This document shows, piece after piece, positions 39,121 through 51,453 of a stretch of 64,000 nt of DNA (its first letter is position 1; each line of letters starts with the position of its first letter). The stretch is taken from the NCBI RefSeq assembly GCF_031191545.1, contig NZ_CP133472.1, positions 124,001 through 188,000 of the forward strand, in the 5' to 3' direction. The position numbers were made by a program, and so were the translations under genes. The notes under the pieces were generated by a model that did no database searches, was not told the DNA's origin, and saw only the letters and a list, made by a program, of their open reading frames with translations. This DNA comes from Schaalia odontolytica (lineage in GTDB: Bacteria; Actinomycetota; Actinomycetes; Actinomycetales; Actinomycetaceae).

Positions 39121-40607
39121 CACTTACCTTCCTCACGGTCCTTGAGCCAGCCGGACATGATCGATGTCCAGCCACCGGTCTTCGATGCGTCGTCGTCGGG
39201 TGCCGAGGTCGGGGCGGCCGGCTCTGCGGCGCGAGGACGGGTGATCGGGATCAGGCCCGTGTTAAACTCCTGGCCATCGACCACGACAGTCTGCTCGCCG
39301 TTGTTACGGGCTTCTCGCAGGGCGCGGCGCGAGGGCAGCGTGCGTCCTCCCCGGATACCAGACAGGTCGATGACACCGGTGTCGGTCGTGGCGCGCTCCG
39401 GCGGATCCTGATCGATCGGCCCGTTGTCGAGGCCGTGGCGTCCGCGGCGCTCGGCGGTGTGCGCGAGTGGGTCGGGAGAGTCTTCGTCCTGAGCAGCTTC
39501 GTTGGTCGCCGCATCGTCGGAGCTCTTTGCGTCGTCGGCGGCACCATCGTTTGCGGTCTCGGCGGGTGTCTCGATTACTTCGTCTTCGACGGGAGACCCC
39601 TCGGCCGCATCCTCCTCGGAGGACGCATTCTCGCTGGACTCATCGGCTGCAGGCGCGTAGGCCGCGGCACCCCACTGAGTCTTCTCCTCGTTGGGTTCTG
39701 CGCCACCAGCCTCAGCAGGAGACTCATTCGACGCATCGACCTCATCCACGGCCTGAGGCTCCTTAACGGGAGCGGGCGCAGCGGCCGAATCGCGGGCGGC
39801 AGCGACGCGCTCGGCGACGGCCGCGGAGTTGATCGAGGAAGTCTCGAGGGCGTCAGCCTTGCGACGTTCCTCTATACGCGCCGCACGAATCTTGCGCAGG
39901 CGCAGGAGCTGCCAACGTGTGAGGAACAGTGCGAGGGCAATCAGCGCAAAAACGCACGCGGCCAGGAACGCGATGATGGCGAGGGTGTTGGTCTGCTCGA
40001 CCTTCCAGGTCAGGGTCAGCGTGAGGTCATTGGGACCGGCCGCAGATACAGCCAGAGCGGAACGACCGGAGGGCACGTTCTCCAGGTCCAGGCTTACGGT
40101 ACCCTCACCACTAGCCTGACTGAACCACATGTCGGAGGAGGCCAGCTGCGTCACCAGGTCAGCAGAGGTCGGATCCGCAAGGGGCTGGGCGCCAGACTGG
40201 ACCCCGGACTGAGCACCCGACTGGGCGGGCTTGGAGGGAGCAGCAGGAGCGGTCTTACCGGTCGATACCGCATCGTGGGATTCGGCCTTCAGCTTCGTGC
40301 GATCCGACTCGACGCCAATGACCTCCGTGTAGGCGGCGTCGCCAATCCAGCCCTTCACGTCCTGCGTCGTACCGATGCTCAGGGTCACGGGCGCGCCAGA
40401 CTTCGACGTCGCGGTGACAGTCACGTCATCCTTCACGATTGACAGCACGTTACCGCGCGTCATAATCAGATCCGTCGCAGAATCGACGGACGACGCTTGA
40501 TGCGTCGGCGGCCGCAGGACGGTCACGCCGAGTAGCCCGACGAGCACGCATACAAGAGCGACAACGCCCATTGACGATGCCGCTATGTATCGCTTAAAGA
40601 GTTCCAC
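39120..40607 (-). CDS. Membrane protein with external domain and acidic cytoplasmic tail
   Basis: A 495-residue protein. A first membrane helix (about 10-31) leads to an external domain (32-205) that contains a short Q-S-G-A/V repeat (SGAQSGVQSGAQ, about 130-141). A second helix (about 208-232) is followed by a basic segment and a long tail (245-495), acidic and low-complexity at first, ending in a basic and then polar region with TGVIDLSGIRGGRTLPSRRA. The start is GTG 40607 with GGAG 5 bases upstream. It is coupled to the lipoprotein gene downstream. It may be a cell-envelope assembly factor, but this is inference. Confidence 0.8.
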   Translation of the reverse strand: MELFKRYIAASSMGVVALVCVLVGLLGVTVLRPPTHQASSVDSATDLIMTRGNVLSIVKDDVTVTATSKSGAPVTLSIGTTQDVKGWIGDAAYTEVIGVESDRTKLKAESHDAVSTGKTAPAAPSKPAQSGAQSGVQSGAQPLADPTSADLVTQLASSDMWFSQASGEGTVSLDLENVPSGRSALAVSAAGPNDLTLTLTWKVEQTNTLAIIAFLAACVFALIALALFLTRWQLLRLRKIRAARIEERRKADALETSSINSAAVAERVAAARDSAAAPAPVKEPQAVDEVDASNESPAEAGGAEPNEEKTQWGAAAYAPAADESSENASSEEDAAEGSPVEDEVIETPAETANDGAADDAKSSDDAATNEAAQDEDSPDPLAHTAERRGRHGLDNGPIDQDPPERATTDTGVIDLSGIRGGRTLPSRRALREARNNGEQTVVVDGQEFNTGLIPITRPRAAEPAAPTSAPDDDASKTGGWTSIMSGWLKDREEGK

Positions 40608-40723
40608 GGTTGCTCCTCACATCCAATGCCCACACTGCGGGCATTCTTCAGTCCCCACTTTACGTGCCAACTGCGGGCACGGCAGAATCCGCGGCCCGGG
40701 CAGTGATGCATCACATCCGCACA

Positions 40724-41020
40724 TCACAGCGGACGCAGACCACGACGCCAGCACTCCGAGTGCCAGTGCCGACGCCCCTCAACTCCCTGAGGCAAACCAA
40801 AAGGCGCTTCTTCAGGCCACGCGACGACGTGCGCTGCACCCACGGGGATCGGACGCAGGCAGGCCGGGCAGGTGTATTGCTTCGCAGCGCTGGGCAGACG
40901 ACGCACCTGATAGTCCAGGCCGTCCGGTCCCCGCTCCGTGCGCGGCACGGAGGCGAGGCGGTCCATCTGCAGTCGACGCGCCTCGCCCCACGGTCGTTTC
41001 TTGCTTCGTTTGCCTCTCAC
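40724..41020 (-). CDS. Small zinc-binding protein, conserved actinobacterial type
   Basis: A 98-residue protein with a basic N-terminus (RGKRSKKRPWGEARRL) and a treble-clef-like metal site: CPACLRPI (Cys pair near residue 52) and HWHSECWRR near the C-terminus. The linker contains GLDYQVRRLPSAAKQYTCP, a segment I associate with small conserved actinobacterial proteins of unassigned function (often labelled ATP/GTP-binding, without proof). GTG 41020 overlaps the nagA stop as GTGA, so it is coupled to nagA. A DNA- or RNA-related role is possible. Confidence 0.75.
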   Translation of the reverse strand: MRGKRSKKRPWGEARRLQMDRLASVPRTERGPDGLDYQVRRLPSAAKQYTCPACLRPIPVGAAHVVAWPEEAPFGLPQGVEGRRHWHSECWRRGLRPL

Positions 41021-42207
41021 GCAACCACAGTGCCACGACGCCACACGCGGCGCACGGCGAGGTCAGCGTCGACCTCGACAATATCGGCCTTCTTTCCAGC
41101 CGCGAGCGAACCGATCGAATCGTCGCCCAGGATCGTGGCACCCTGAACGGACGCCATGTACACGGCATCCACAAGCGGGATGCCGCCGCGAGTGACGGCC
41201 ACGCGCACGCAGTCCATCAGGTGTGCGGTGCCACCCGCAATGGCGTTTCCCTGCGCCAGCCGTGCCACGCCGTCCTTCACGATGACGTCCTGGGGGCCGA
41301 GCGTGTACTCACCATCAGCCATGCCTGCGGCCGCCATCGCATCGGTGATGAGCACGACGTGCTCGCGTCCCACGAGCTCGTACACGTCGCGAACCAGGGA
41401 GGGATCGACGTGGATCGAGTCGCAGATCAGCTCGGCGACAGCTCCTCCGCGTGCGGCATCCGAGAGGAACTCGGCGATCGGGCCGGTGTCGCGGTGATGC
41501 AGCGGACGCATGCCGTTAAACAGGTGGGTGATCGTCGCACGCGGGCCACGCTTGGTTTCGACCTGCGAGAAGCGCTCGCGCGAATAGGCCAGCGCCTCGC
41601 GGGCCTTCACGGAGTTGGAATCCGTGTGGCCCCAGGACGGGATCGCTCCCCCGTCGATGAGGGCCTCGGCCACCGATCCGGGGCCGTAGGCGTTCGGCTT
41701 CTCGGGGGCAAGCGTCATCGACAGCGCAAACCCCTGGCAGTCCGCAATGAGGGTGCGCGTCAGGTCCGCGTCGGGATCGACGATGTACGTCGGATCCTGG
41801 GCGCCGCAGCGCTCGTGAGACACGAAGGGCCCCTCGAAGTGGATGCCGGCGAGTTCGCCGGCTCGAGCCAGCTGGGCCAGGGTCTTTGCGCGCGCACGCA
41901 GCACCTCGGCGGAGGCGGTCACGCAGGACGCGACGAGAGACGTCGTGCCGTGACGGCGATGCTCGAGGACAGCAACAAGGGCTTCCTCAGCGGTCTCGGC
42001 GTTGGGGAAGGACTCTCCGCCGCCGCCGTGGCAGTGCACATCGACGAGGCCGGGCAGGTAGGTCGCATCGCTGGCCTCGGGCGTCTCGCCCTCGTACTCG
42101 GAAACGGGACACACACGGGTAATAGTGGTGCCGTCGAACTCGATGATGCCGTCCTCAACGACGGAATCTTCCCGGACCAGACGGCCACGCAACACAGAAG
42201 TAGTCAT
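41017..42207 (-). CDS. nagA: N-acetylglucosamine-6-phosphate deacetylase
   Basis: NagA removes the acetyl group from GlcNAc-6-phosphate, giving GlcN-6-phosphate for glycolysis or cell-wall recycling. The 396 residues form an amidohydrolase barrel with the HxH metal motif in GLVDVHCHGGGGESF (near residue 58), the HLFNGMRPLHHRD segment near 230 and the catalytic Asp in ITDAMAAAG near 287. The start is ATG 42207. nagB is not adjacent. The downstream zinc-binding gene overlaps its stop. Confidence 0.95.
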   Translation of the reverse strand: MTTSVLRGRLVREDSVVEDGIIEFDGTTITRVCPVSEYEGETPEASDATYLPGLVDVHCHGGGGESFPNAETAEEALVAVLEHRRHGTTSLVASCVTASAEVLRARAKTLAQLARAGELAGIHFEGPFVSHERCGAQDPTYIVDPDADLTRTLIADCQGFALSMTLAPEKPNAYGPGSVAEALIDGGAIPSWGHTDSNSVKAREALAYSRERFSQVETKRGPRATITHLFNGMRPLHHRDTGPIAEFLSDAARGGAVAELICDSIHVDPSLVRDVYELVGREHVVLITDAMAAAGMADGEYTLGPQDVIVKDGVARLAQGNAIAGGTAHLMDCVRVAVTRGGIPLVDAVYMASVQGATILGDDSIGSLAAGKKADIVEVDADLAVRRVWRRGTVVA

Positions 42208-42233
42208 GCATTAATTGTGGCACACCTGACACT

Positions 42234-43340
42234 TCACTGCTGTGTCTCGGACAACCATTTCTCCCAGTCGTCGAACGCACGCGCAGCAGGTCGTTGCCCC
42301 GACTCGCATCCCTTCACCATCACAATCTCGCGCCCCGGCGCTCTCACGGCCACCACTCGACCACCCTCGACGACGATTGGACGGAACATGCCGTTCTTCG
42401 CCGGACAGATCAACGCCTCCCCGGCCTCGTCCGTCAGGCAGGAACGGTCCCTGTAGCCGACATGTAGCTCATCAAATGAAGGAAGAGCGTGCATCGCCTC
42501 CGCCTCAGCGCGGAAGTCTTCCACGAGATCTGCGAGATCTGCGCGAGCCAGACCGCCTCCATATTCTGCAAGAGGAAGGCCGACACTCTCCCCCGCCACA
42601 CGCGCTCCAGCCAACGCTCGACGTGCCTCGGTGAGAGTCAGCCCGGTCCATCTAGCCAGGTCGGCCTCGTCGATGGGACCGTGTCCCCAAGCGTAACGCG
42701 CTGCCAAGACCGCGAGGGCTTCTTCGTGCCCGGACTCTCCCTTCGCGACCCCGGGGGCGGCCGGAAGTGAGCGCGCGTCAACGATCAGATGCTCACCCGC
42801 GCGCACAGGCCCGGCGGTGAGCACACCATCCAAATGCAGGCGCATGATGAGGTGGCGACGCCGCAGACCTGTTTGTGAAGAAGACGCCGTCACAGTGTCG
42901 ATCCCACTGCTCTCCCACGCATTCACCAAATCCGCACGGCTCACTCCCAGGGGTGAGGTCTCCAGCAGGTCACACGTAACCTGTGCCGCACGTTCGACGA
43001 GAGCATCGGTGAGGCCCAGAGAAAGCGCCTGGCGTTCCCACGCCGCACGCCGGTGGCGCAGCAGCCGGCGCAGCCAATGGTGGTCGCGGGCGCTCGTGAC
43101 GTGAACGGTGCCGCGCATCGGCCAGGAGCGAACCAGCTCACCACGTGCGAATGATTCCTCGACGCGAGCGCGCGACACTCCCGTGCAGCGCACGCCAATC
43201 GCCCATGGGATCGCACTCGCTTGCTGACCTTGCAGTGCCAGCAGGTTCTCGACGGCATCCAGCGGTGAGCGCGCCGCAGTCGCCGAGACTAGGCCCTGGG
43301 CAACGATTCGCCCGAGGCTCGCCCGCCGAGAAAGCACCAT
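42234..43340 (-). CDS. AlkZ-like winged-helix DNA glycosylase superfamily protein (HTH_42)
   Basis: A 368-residue member of the tandem winged-helix HTH_42/AlkZ superfamily, which includes glycosylases that unhook interstrand crosslinks and bulky alkyl adducts. It shows LLALQGQQAS (34-43), giving a Q-x-Q at Q37/Q39 like the catalytic motif of AlkZ, RSWPMRGTVH near residue 70 and LVARGRR-type winged-helix repeats. The middle residue of the motif is Gly instead of the usual aliphatic one, so activity is uncertain. ATG 43340 overlaps the nucS stop by one base (TGATG), coupling it to a mismatch nuclease. Confidence 0.85.
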   Translation of the reverse strand: MVLSRRASLGRIVAQGLVSATAARSPLDAVENLLALQGQQASAIPWAIGVRCTGVSRARVEESFARGELVRSWPMRGTVHVTSARDHHWLRRLLRHRRAAWERQALSLGLTDALVERAAQVTCDLLETSPLGVSRADLVNAWESSGIDTVTASSSQTGLRRRHLIMRLHLDGVLTAGPVRAGEHLIVDARSLPAAPGVAKGESGHEEALAVLAARYAWGHGPIDEADLARWTGLTLTEARRALAGARVAGESVGLPLAEYGGGLARADLADLVEDFRAEAEAMHALPSFDELHVGYRDRSCLTDEAGEALICPAKNGMFRPIVVEGGRVVAVRAPGREIVMVKGCESGQRPAARAFDDWEKWLSETQQ

Positions 43341-44032
43341 CAGAACAGTCGTGACTCGGGGTCGTCCACCCCGCGCATCGCGTCGTAGTCCAGGACCACG
43401 CAGCGGATACCACGATCTTCGGCGAGAGTGCGCGCCTGCTTCGTGATCTCCTGGGCAGCGAAGATTCCGGTCACGTCGCCGAGGAGAGGATCGCGCCCGA
43501 GCAGCGCCAAATAGCGCGTCAGCTGCTCGACGCCGTCGATGCCGCCGCGGCGCTTGACCTCGATCGCCACGTGAGCGCCGTCGGCGTCGCGCACCATGAG
43601 GTCCACCGGCCCGACGGGCGTTGGGAACTCGCGGCGTACCAGCTCCCAGCCCTCGCCGAGGATCTGGGGCACCTGCTCGGCAAGAAGCTCCTGAAGGTGC
43701 GCCTCGACGCCGTCCTTCACGAGGCCGGGGTCCACTCCGAGATCCTCAGATACGTCCGCGATGACCTCGTGGATGCGGATAATCAGTTTGTCATCCGTCT
43801 TGTCGGCCTGAACCGTCCAGACCTGCTCGACGCCCTCCTCGTCTTCGCCGGGCTCCCCCGTGGAGACCGTGCAGGGAGCGGTCATCCAGTTCAGAGGCTT
43901 GTAAGAACCGCCTTCGGAATGAATGAGAACCGAGCCGTCCCCCTTGAGCATGATGACGCGCTTGGCGGGATCCAGGTGGGCACTCAGACGACCGGAATAA
44001 TCAACGGTGCAAGTAGCAATAACAATACGCAC
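43340..44032 (-). CDS. nucS: Mismatch-specific endonuclease NucS (EndoMS)
   Basis: NucS replaces MutS/MutL in actinobacteria and cuts both strands at certain mismatches. The 230 residues start [20 protein letters not shown], with the N-terminal DNA-binding domain (1-105) and a C-terminal RecB-like nuclease domain holding GPVDLMVRD (Asp near 147), the E-x-K motif in [20 protein letters not shown] (near 161-180). The C-terminal end, SRLF, resembles the sliding-clamp contact of the family. The start is GTG 44032. It sits downstream of atpC and DUF2550 as in many actinobacteria, and the AlkZ-like gene follows. Confidence 0.95.
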   Translation of the reverse strand: MRIVIATCTVDYSGRLSAHLDPAKRVIMLKGDGSVLIHSEGGSYKPLNWMTAPCTVSTGEPGEDEEGVEQVWTVQADKTDDKLIIRIHEVIADVSEDLGVDPGLVKDGVEAHLQELLAEQVPQILGEGWELVRREFPTPVGPVDLMVRDADGAHVAIEVKRRGGIDGVEQLTRYLALLGRDPLLGDVTGIFAAQEITKQARTLAEDRGIRCVVLDYDAMRGVDDPESRLF

Positions 44033-44054
44033 CCCGCGAGCTTACCAATCCTGC

Positions 44055-44459
44055 TCAGACCAGGCGCGGAGGACCGGACTCCACCCAGGAGACCAATCCG
44101 TTATATGTCAAGCGTTCCACGGCGACCTCGTAACGATGCTCACCGTACGCCAGGCGCACCTCGACGACGGAACCGTCGGCCGAGTGCGCGATCGGTGCCG
44201 AGACCTCCATACCTCGACGCGGGATCGAATACACCGGCTTGAAAGTAAATCCCACCAGCCGATACCAGGAGAGTTCCTCGACGCCATACACGCCGATGCC
44301 GGCCGTCCACCCCGAATGAACGTCCGGGCGCGACCAACAGCGGAACGCACCCAAACGCGAAACGATCCTGCGGGCGCGCACATTCATGTACACCCACAGG
44401 ACCGCCCCGACACACGCGAGGAGAACCGCGCACCAGATCACAATTGTCATCAGGCTCAT
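44055..44459 (-). CDS. DUF2550 membrane-anchored protein
   Basis: A 134-residue protein of the DUF2550 family. One N-terminal membrane helix (about residues 4-24) is followed by a small basic domain with WTAGIGVYG and LSWYRLVGFTFKP, the core of the family. In actinobacteria it lies regularly between atpC and nucS, as here, 25 bases from atpC. Its function is unknown. The start ATG 44459 is preceded by GAGGA. Confidence 0.9.
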   Translation of the reverse strand: MSLMTIVIWCAVLLACVGAVLWVYMNVRARRIVSRLGAFRCWSRPDVHSGWTAGIGVYGVEELSWYRLVGFTFKPVYSIPRRGMEVSAPIAHSADGSVVEVRLAYGEHRYEVAVERLTYNGLVSWVESGPPRLV

Positions 44460-44484
44460 GAGGTCCTCCTCGCGTTGCGTCGAA

Positions 44485-44756
44485 TTACTGTTCTGTCACT
44501 GTAGCGTGATCAGCCACGACCGTGACGAAATCGGAGTCGACTGAGGCGAATCCCCCAGTGACCTGGAAAGACACGACCTCGTCGGAGCATGTCACCGTCA
44601 CAATGCCCTCGCCCATCTGGGAGAGCAACGGCTGACGCCCAGGCAGCACACCCAGGCTTCCGTCCACCGTCGGCAGCTGAACCGACAACGCGGCGCCGTG
44701 CCACAGCCGTCCCTCATGAGAGACGACCTCGACCTGCAAGGACTTACCCGATGCCA

Positions 44757-44757
<1 letters not shown>
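44485..44757 (-). CDS. atpC: ATP synthase epsilon subunit
   Basis: A 90-residue F1 epsilon subunit, part of the rotor stalk. It has the beta-sandwich segment LQVEVVSHEGRLWHG and GSLGVLPGRQPLLSQMGEG. It lacks the C-terminal helical hairpin that regulates ATP hydrolysis in E. coli (about 139 residues there), a truncation common in actinobacterial epsilon. Its ATG overlaps the atpD stop by one base (TGATG). Confidence 0.95.
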
Positions 44758-47160
<2,403 letters not shown>

Positions 47161-47163
47161 CGC

Positions 47164-48801
47164 TTAGGCCTTCTCGCTCGTGCGACCGCGCGAGATCTCC
47201 TCGCGGGTACGCTCAGCCACGACCTCGCCGTCCTCGAGTTCGGCGGTGCCACGTCCGGCGCTGATCCACTGGTGGTGGAACTCCTCGACGGCGTTCTTCA
47301 GTGCTTCCTCCGTCTCGGAGGAAAGGTCACCGGTCGCCGCGATCGTGTCGAGCACGGTCGAGTTAGCGTGGAGGTGGTCAAGCAGGCCACGCTCGAAGCG
47401 CAGGACGTCCTCGACCTCGATGTCATCGAGGTAGCCCTTAGTGCCCATCCAGATCGAGGCGACCTGGTCTTCCATCGCGTAGGGCGTGGACTGGGGCTGC
47501 TTGAGGAGCTCCATGAGGCGCTCGCCGCGGGTCAGCTGACGGCGGGTCGCAGCATCCAGGTCGGAGGCAAACATGGCGAAGGCTGCCATCGAGCGGTACT
47601 GCGCGAGCGTCAGCTTGAGCGTACCGGCGACCTTCTTCATGGCCTTGGGCTGGGCCGCGCCGCCAACACGGGACACGGAGATACCCACGTCGACGGCGGG
47701 GCGCTGGTTCGAGTTGAACAGGTCGGACTGCAGGAAGATCTGGCCGTCGGTGATCGAAATGACGTTCGTCGGGATGTAGGCCGACACGTCGTTCGCCTTG
47801 GTCTCGATGATCGGCAGACCCGTCATCGAACCGCCACCCAGGGCGTCCGACAGCTTCGCGCAACGCTCCAGCAGGCGGGAGTGCAAGTAGAAGACGTCGC
47901 CGGGGTAGGCTTCACGGCCCGGCGGGCGACGCAGCAGCAGAGACACCGCACGGTAGGCCTCGGCCTGCTTGGACAGGTCGTCGAAGACGATGAGAACGTG
48001 CTTGCCCTGGTACATCCAGTGCTGGCCGATGGCCGAACCCGTGTAGGGGGCCATGTACTTGTAGCCGGCGGGGTCCGAGGCCGGGGAGGCGACGATGGTC
48101 GTGTACTCCATGGCACCGGCGTCCTCAAGCGTGGAGCGCACAGAGGCGATGGTCGAACCCTTCTGGCCGATCGCCACGTAGATGCAGCGCACCTGCTTGT
48201 TCGGGTCGCCGCTCTTCCAGTTCTCACGCTGGTTGAGGATTGTGTCGAGCGCGATCGCGGTCTTACCGGTCTTGCGGTCACCGATGATGAGCTGACGCTG
48301 GCCGCGGCCAACCGGGATCATCGAGTCGATGGCCTTCAGGCCGGTGGCGAGGGGCTCGTGGACGCTCTTACGCGCCATAACGCCGGGGGCCTGCAGTTCG
48401 AGCGCGCGACGCCCGTCCAGGTCCGTTATCTCGCCGAGTCCGTCGATCGGCCGGCCGAGGGGATCGACCGTGCGGCCAAGGTAGCCGTCACCGACGGGGA
48501 CGGAGAGGACCTCGCCCGTGCGATGCACGACCTGGCCCTCTTCGATGCCGCCGAAATCACCGAGGACAACGGCGCCGATCTCACGCTGGTCGAGGTTCAT
48601 GGCCAGGCCCAGCGTGCCGTCCTCGAAACGCAGCAGCTCGTTCGCCATGGTGCCGGGCAGGCCCTCGACGTGCGCGATACCATCGGCCGTTTCAATGACG
48701 TGACCCACCTCTTCAGTGGCCACGTCCGCCGGACGGTAGGACTCCATAAAGGAGTCCAGTGCTCCGCGGATTTCCTCCGGGGAGATGCTGAGGTCAGCCA
48801 T
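47164..48801 (-). CDS. atpA: ATP synthase alpha subunit
   Basis: The non-catalytic nucleotide-binding F1 subunit, 545 residues. It has the P-loop [13 protein letters not shown] (about residues 168-180), the Arg finger in [18 protein letters not shown] and the following [22 protein letters not shown]. The C-terminus extends about 25 residues beyond E. coli AtpA with a charged tail ([17 protein letters not shown]), common in actinobacteria. It lies between atpH and atpG. Confidence 0.98.
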   Translation of the reverse strand: MADLSISPEEIRGALDSFMESYRPADVATEEVGHVIETADGIAHVEGLPGTMANELLRFEDGTLGLAMNLDQREIGAVVLGDFGGIEEGQVVHRTGEVLSVPVGDGYLGRTVDPLGRPIDGLGEITDLDGRRALELQAPGVMARKSVHEPLATGLKAIDSMIPVGRGQRQLIIGDRKTGKTAIALDTILNQRENWKSGDPNKQVRCIYVAIGQKGSTIASVRSTLEDAGAMEYTTIVASPASDPAGYKYMAPYTGSAIGQHWMYQGKHVLIVFDDLSKQAEAYRAVSLLLRRPPGREAYPGDVFYLHSRLLERCAKLSDALGGGSMTGLPIIETKANDVSAYIPTNVISITDGQIFLQSDLFNSNQRPAVDVGISVSRVGGAAQPKAMKKVAGTLKLTLAQYRSMAAFAMFASDLDAATRRQLTRGERLMELLKQPQSTPYAMEDQVASIWMGTKGYLDDIEVEDVLRFERGLLDHLHANSTVLDTIAATGDLSSETEEALKNAVEEFHHQWISAGRGTAELEDGEVVAERTREEISRGRTSEKA

Positions 48802-48848
48802 GAGGATTCCTAACTTGGTAAAAGAAATAAATGTGTGTTCGGGAGGTG

Positions 48849-49667
48849 CTAGCTGGCGATCGCGTCGCGCGCTGCACTGATTCGGCTGGCCAACGAGGCG
48901 TCGATGGCGGTCATGCCCGCGCGCAGGCGGAAGCCGCCGATGAGCTCAGGATCGACCGAGATCGCCAGGTCAACGGGCGTGCCGTAGCGCTTCGTCAGGA
49001 TCGTGCGCAGGCGCTCGACCTGCGCGTCACTCATCGGCGAGGCCGTGGCGACCGTAACGAAGAGGCGGTCCTGCATGGTTGCGGCCCACTGGGCGTAGCG
49101 ACGCAGGTTGTGCAGCAGGCGACCGTGATTCGATCGGCCGACAGCACGACGCACAAGGCGCATCGTCCAGACGCTGATGCGCTCCCCAAAAAGCTTGGTT
49201 GCGAGATCCCCGCGCTCGTGAGAGTTGCCCTTCGACTTATCCGACAGGCGCACACGAACCTCGCGGTTGTGTGCCAGGAAGTAGCGGACCTGGAACAGCT
49301 CCTCGCGGACCTGATCGAGGCTGTCGTGAGCACCCGCAGCGTTGAGCACGCCCAGAATGCCGAGCACCTCAAGAGCATCTGCGACGTCCGCCGGGTGACT
49401 CCAGTGGTCGGCAACGACGGCATTCGCGACGGACATCGTCGCTGCCGTGACGTGGGAGCCGAAGGCGCCGGACAGCAAACCCTGCTTATCTGCGACCGAC
49501 CGCGCCGGGTCGGTCGCTGCACGCGCGAGACGAGTGTTCTCCTTGAACAGGTCGGCCAGGCCGAAAAAATCCTCGGCGACCCGCATTGCATCGGTACCGG
49601 GCGAAGCTAGCACCGCCGCCAGGTCCTTCGCAAAGGGGACGGACTCGATCGTGCGCATCTGTGTCAT
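48849..49667 (-). CDS. atpH: ATP synthase delta subunit
   Basis: The delta subunit connects the stator stalk to F1. At 272 residues it is longer than E. coli delta (177), as in other actinobacteria whose delta carries an extra N-terminal part. The C-terminal signature is [25 protein letters not shown] with the final [17 protein letters not shown]. Its ATG overlaps the atpF stop (ATGA). A 47-base gap precedes atpA. Confidence 0.95.
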   Translation of the reverse strand: MTQMRTIESVPFAKDLAAVLASPGTDAMRVAEDFFGLADLFKENTRLARAATDPARSVADKQGLLSGAFGSHVTAATMSVANAVVADHWSHPADVADALEVLGILGVLNAAGAHDSLDQVREELFQVRYFLAHNREVRVRLSDKSKGNSHERGDLATKLFGERISVWTMRLVRRAVGRSNHGRLLHNLRRYAQWAATMQDRLFVTVATASPMSDAQVERLRTILTKRYGTPVDLAISVDPELIGGFRLRAGMTAIDASLASRISAARDAIAS

Positions 49668-50224
49668 CGCTTCTCCTCGACCAGCGCGCTGTCGGCCTCG
49701 AGCTCATCTAGGAAACGATCAACCACTCGCGAAGTCAGAGCCGTATCGGTGAGCTGCTCACCGATGATCTTCTCTGCCAGCTCGGAGGCGAGCAGCCCCA
49801 CCTCGGAACGCAGGGAGATCTGCGCAGCCTGCTTCTCGGCGAGGATCTGACGCTCGGAGGCCTCAAGGATCCGGTTAGCCTCGCTGGTGGCCTCGTGACG
49901 GGCGGCGGCGACGATGGCCTTCGCTTCGTCGTTGGCGCGTTCACGAATGGTGTGAGCTTCGGCGTGAGCCTCGCGGATAATCTCCTCGCGCTCGCGTGCA
50001 GCGGCGGCCTGATCGGCCTTCGCTTGCTCGGCGGCACCGAGGCCCTCCTCGATCGCGGCGGCGCGCTCGTCCATCGTCTTATAGATGCGAGGCAGAGCGT
50101 AGCGTCCAACGAGGAGGAGGACGATAAGCAGAACGAGAGCCGACCAGAAAATCTCGTACAGCGGCGGCAGGATGACGGCGAGGCCGCCGACCTCCTGGTC
50201 CGCAGCGGCGACAATCTGGTGCAT
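49664..50224 (-). CDS. atpF: ATP synthase b subunit
   Basis: The stator stalk b subunit, 186 residues. One N-terminal membrane helix (about 20-42, EIFWSALVLLIVLLLVGRYA) leads to a long charged coiled coil with repeated A-x-x-A-x-x-E patterns. ATG 50224 is preferred to GTG 50233, which overlaps the atpE stop; neither has a strong ribosome-binding site. The stop overlaps the atpH start. Confidence 0.95.
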   Translation of the reverse strand: MHQIVAAADQEVGGLAVILPPLYEIFWSALVLLIVLLLVGRYALPRIYKTMDERAAAIEEGLGAAEQAKADQAAAAREREEIIREAHAEAHTIRERANDEAKAIVAAARHEATSEANRILEASERQILAEKQAAQISLRSEVGLLASELAEKIIGEQLTDTALTSRVVDRFLDELEADSALVEEKR

Positions 50225-50229
50225 GGCGA

Positions 50230-50454
<225 letters not shown>

Positions 50455-50479
50455 TTAGTAACGCCGGATGGCGTTGGGG

Positions 50480-51370
50480 TCAGTGATGTTCGACGGAAAG
50501 CTTGATGTAGACGGTCGAAAGGATCGTGAAAATGTAGGCCTGGAGCAGGGCGACGAAGACCTCGAAGCCAGTCATCACGAACATGGCGATGCCGGTGAGG
50601 CTGGCTGCCGCGGACAGGACAGAGAGCTCGTGAAGCATGACGGCGGTACCGAAATAGGTCATACCCAGAAGGAGGTGACCCGAGATCATATTGCACAAAA
50701 GACGCAGGGTCAGCGTGACCGGGCGAACGACGAAGTTCGACAGGAACTCGATGGGCGTGATGAGCACGTACATCGGGATCGGCAGGCCGGAGGGAAACAG
50801 TTGGGCGGCGAAGAAACCGCCGACACCCTGCTTGGCGATGCCCGCACCGATAAAGGTCACGTAGGTGATGAGCGCGAAGACCATCGGGACGGCCACGACG
50901 GAGGAAGCCGCGATGTTGATGCCGGGGATGATGCCTGCGATGTTCATCGCGAGCACGCCGAAGAACAGGAAGCCGATGAAACCGGAGAACTTACGTCCGG
51001 TCTTGGGGCCGAGCATGTCGAGGGCAACGTTGTCACGCACGTAGCCGGCAAGCCCCTCGATGACCATCTGACCACGAGTGGGCACCAGCTTCGGCTTGCG
51101 TGCCACGGCCACGAGAATGAGCGAGACGAGCAGGCCCATGATGACGCGGGCGAGCGTCAGTCGGTTGAACTCGAAGAAGGTACCGTCGCCGAAAATAACG
51201 GTCGGGAAAAAGTCCTCAAGCGCAGGCTGGTGGGGATGCTGAGTGAACGCGGGGTATGCGGTCAGCGCGATGATGATAAGAAGGATCGCGAGGCTCACCC
51301 AATACCAACGTGGCTTGGACGCGGTCCGGCGAGCAGGCGCGTGATCGGACACGGAATGTGCCTCCTTCAT
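50480..51370 (-). CDS. atpB: ATP synthase a subunit
   Basis: The proton-channel subunit, 296 residues with about six membrane helices. The essential Arg is in RPVTLTLRLLCNMISGH (near residue 220), and FFGVLAMNIAGIIPG is the conserved mid-protein helix. ATG 51370 was chosen because GGAG lies 5 bases upstream. It is the first structural gene of atpBEFHAGDC, with atpI just before it. Confidence 0.97.
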   Translation of the reverse strand: MKEAHSVSDHAPARRTASKPRWYWVSLAILLIIIALTAYPAFTQHPHQPALEDFFPTVIFGDGTFFEFNRLTLARVIMGLLVSLILVAVARKPKLVPTRGQMVIEGLAGYVRDNVALDMLGPKTGRKFSGFIGFLFFGVLAMNIAGIIPGINIAASSVVAVPMVFALITYVTFIGAGIAKQGVGGFFAAQLFPSGLPIPMYVLITPIEFLSNFVVRPVTLTLRLLCNMISGHLLLGMTYFGTAVMLHELSVLSAAASLTGIAMFVMTGFEVFVALLQAYIFTILSTVYIKLSVEHH

Positions 51371-51453
51371 CTCAACTCCATTGGTTATCATCTGCTGCGC
51401 GAGCAACTCGGACCATTCTATACAGAGATGGGGCTGTCGAGCGCGCGCAAGGG

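Noticed and set aside
40585-42456. A 623-codon plus-strand frame opposite nagA and the zinc-binding gene
   Set aside because: It spans several real minus-strand genes and intergenic DNA and lacks any domain.
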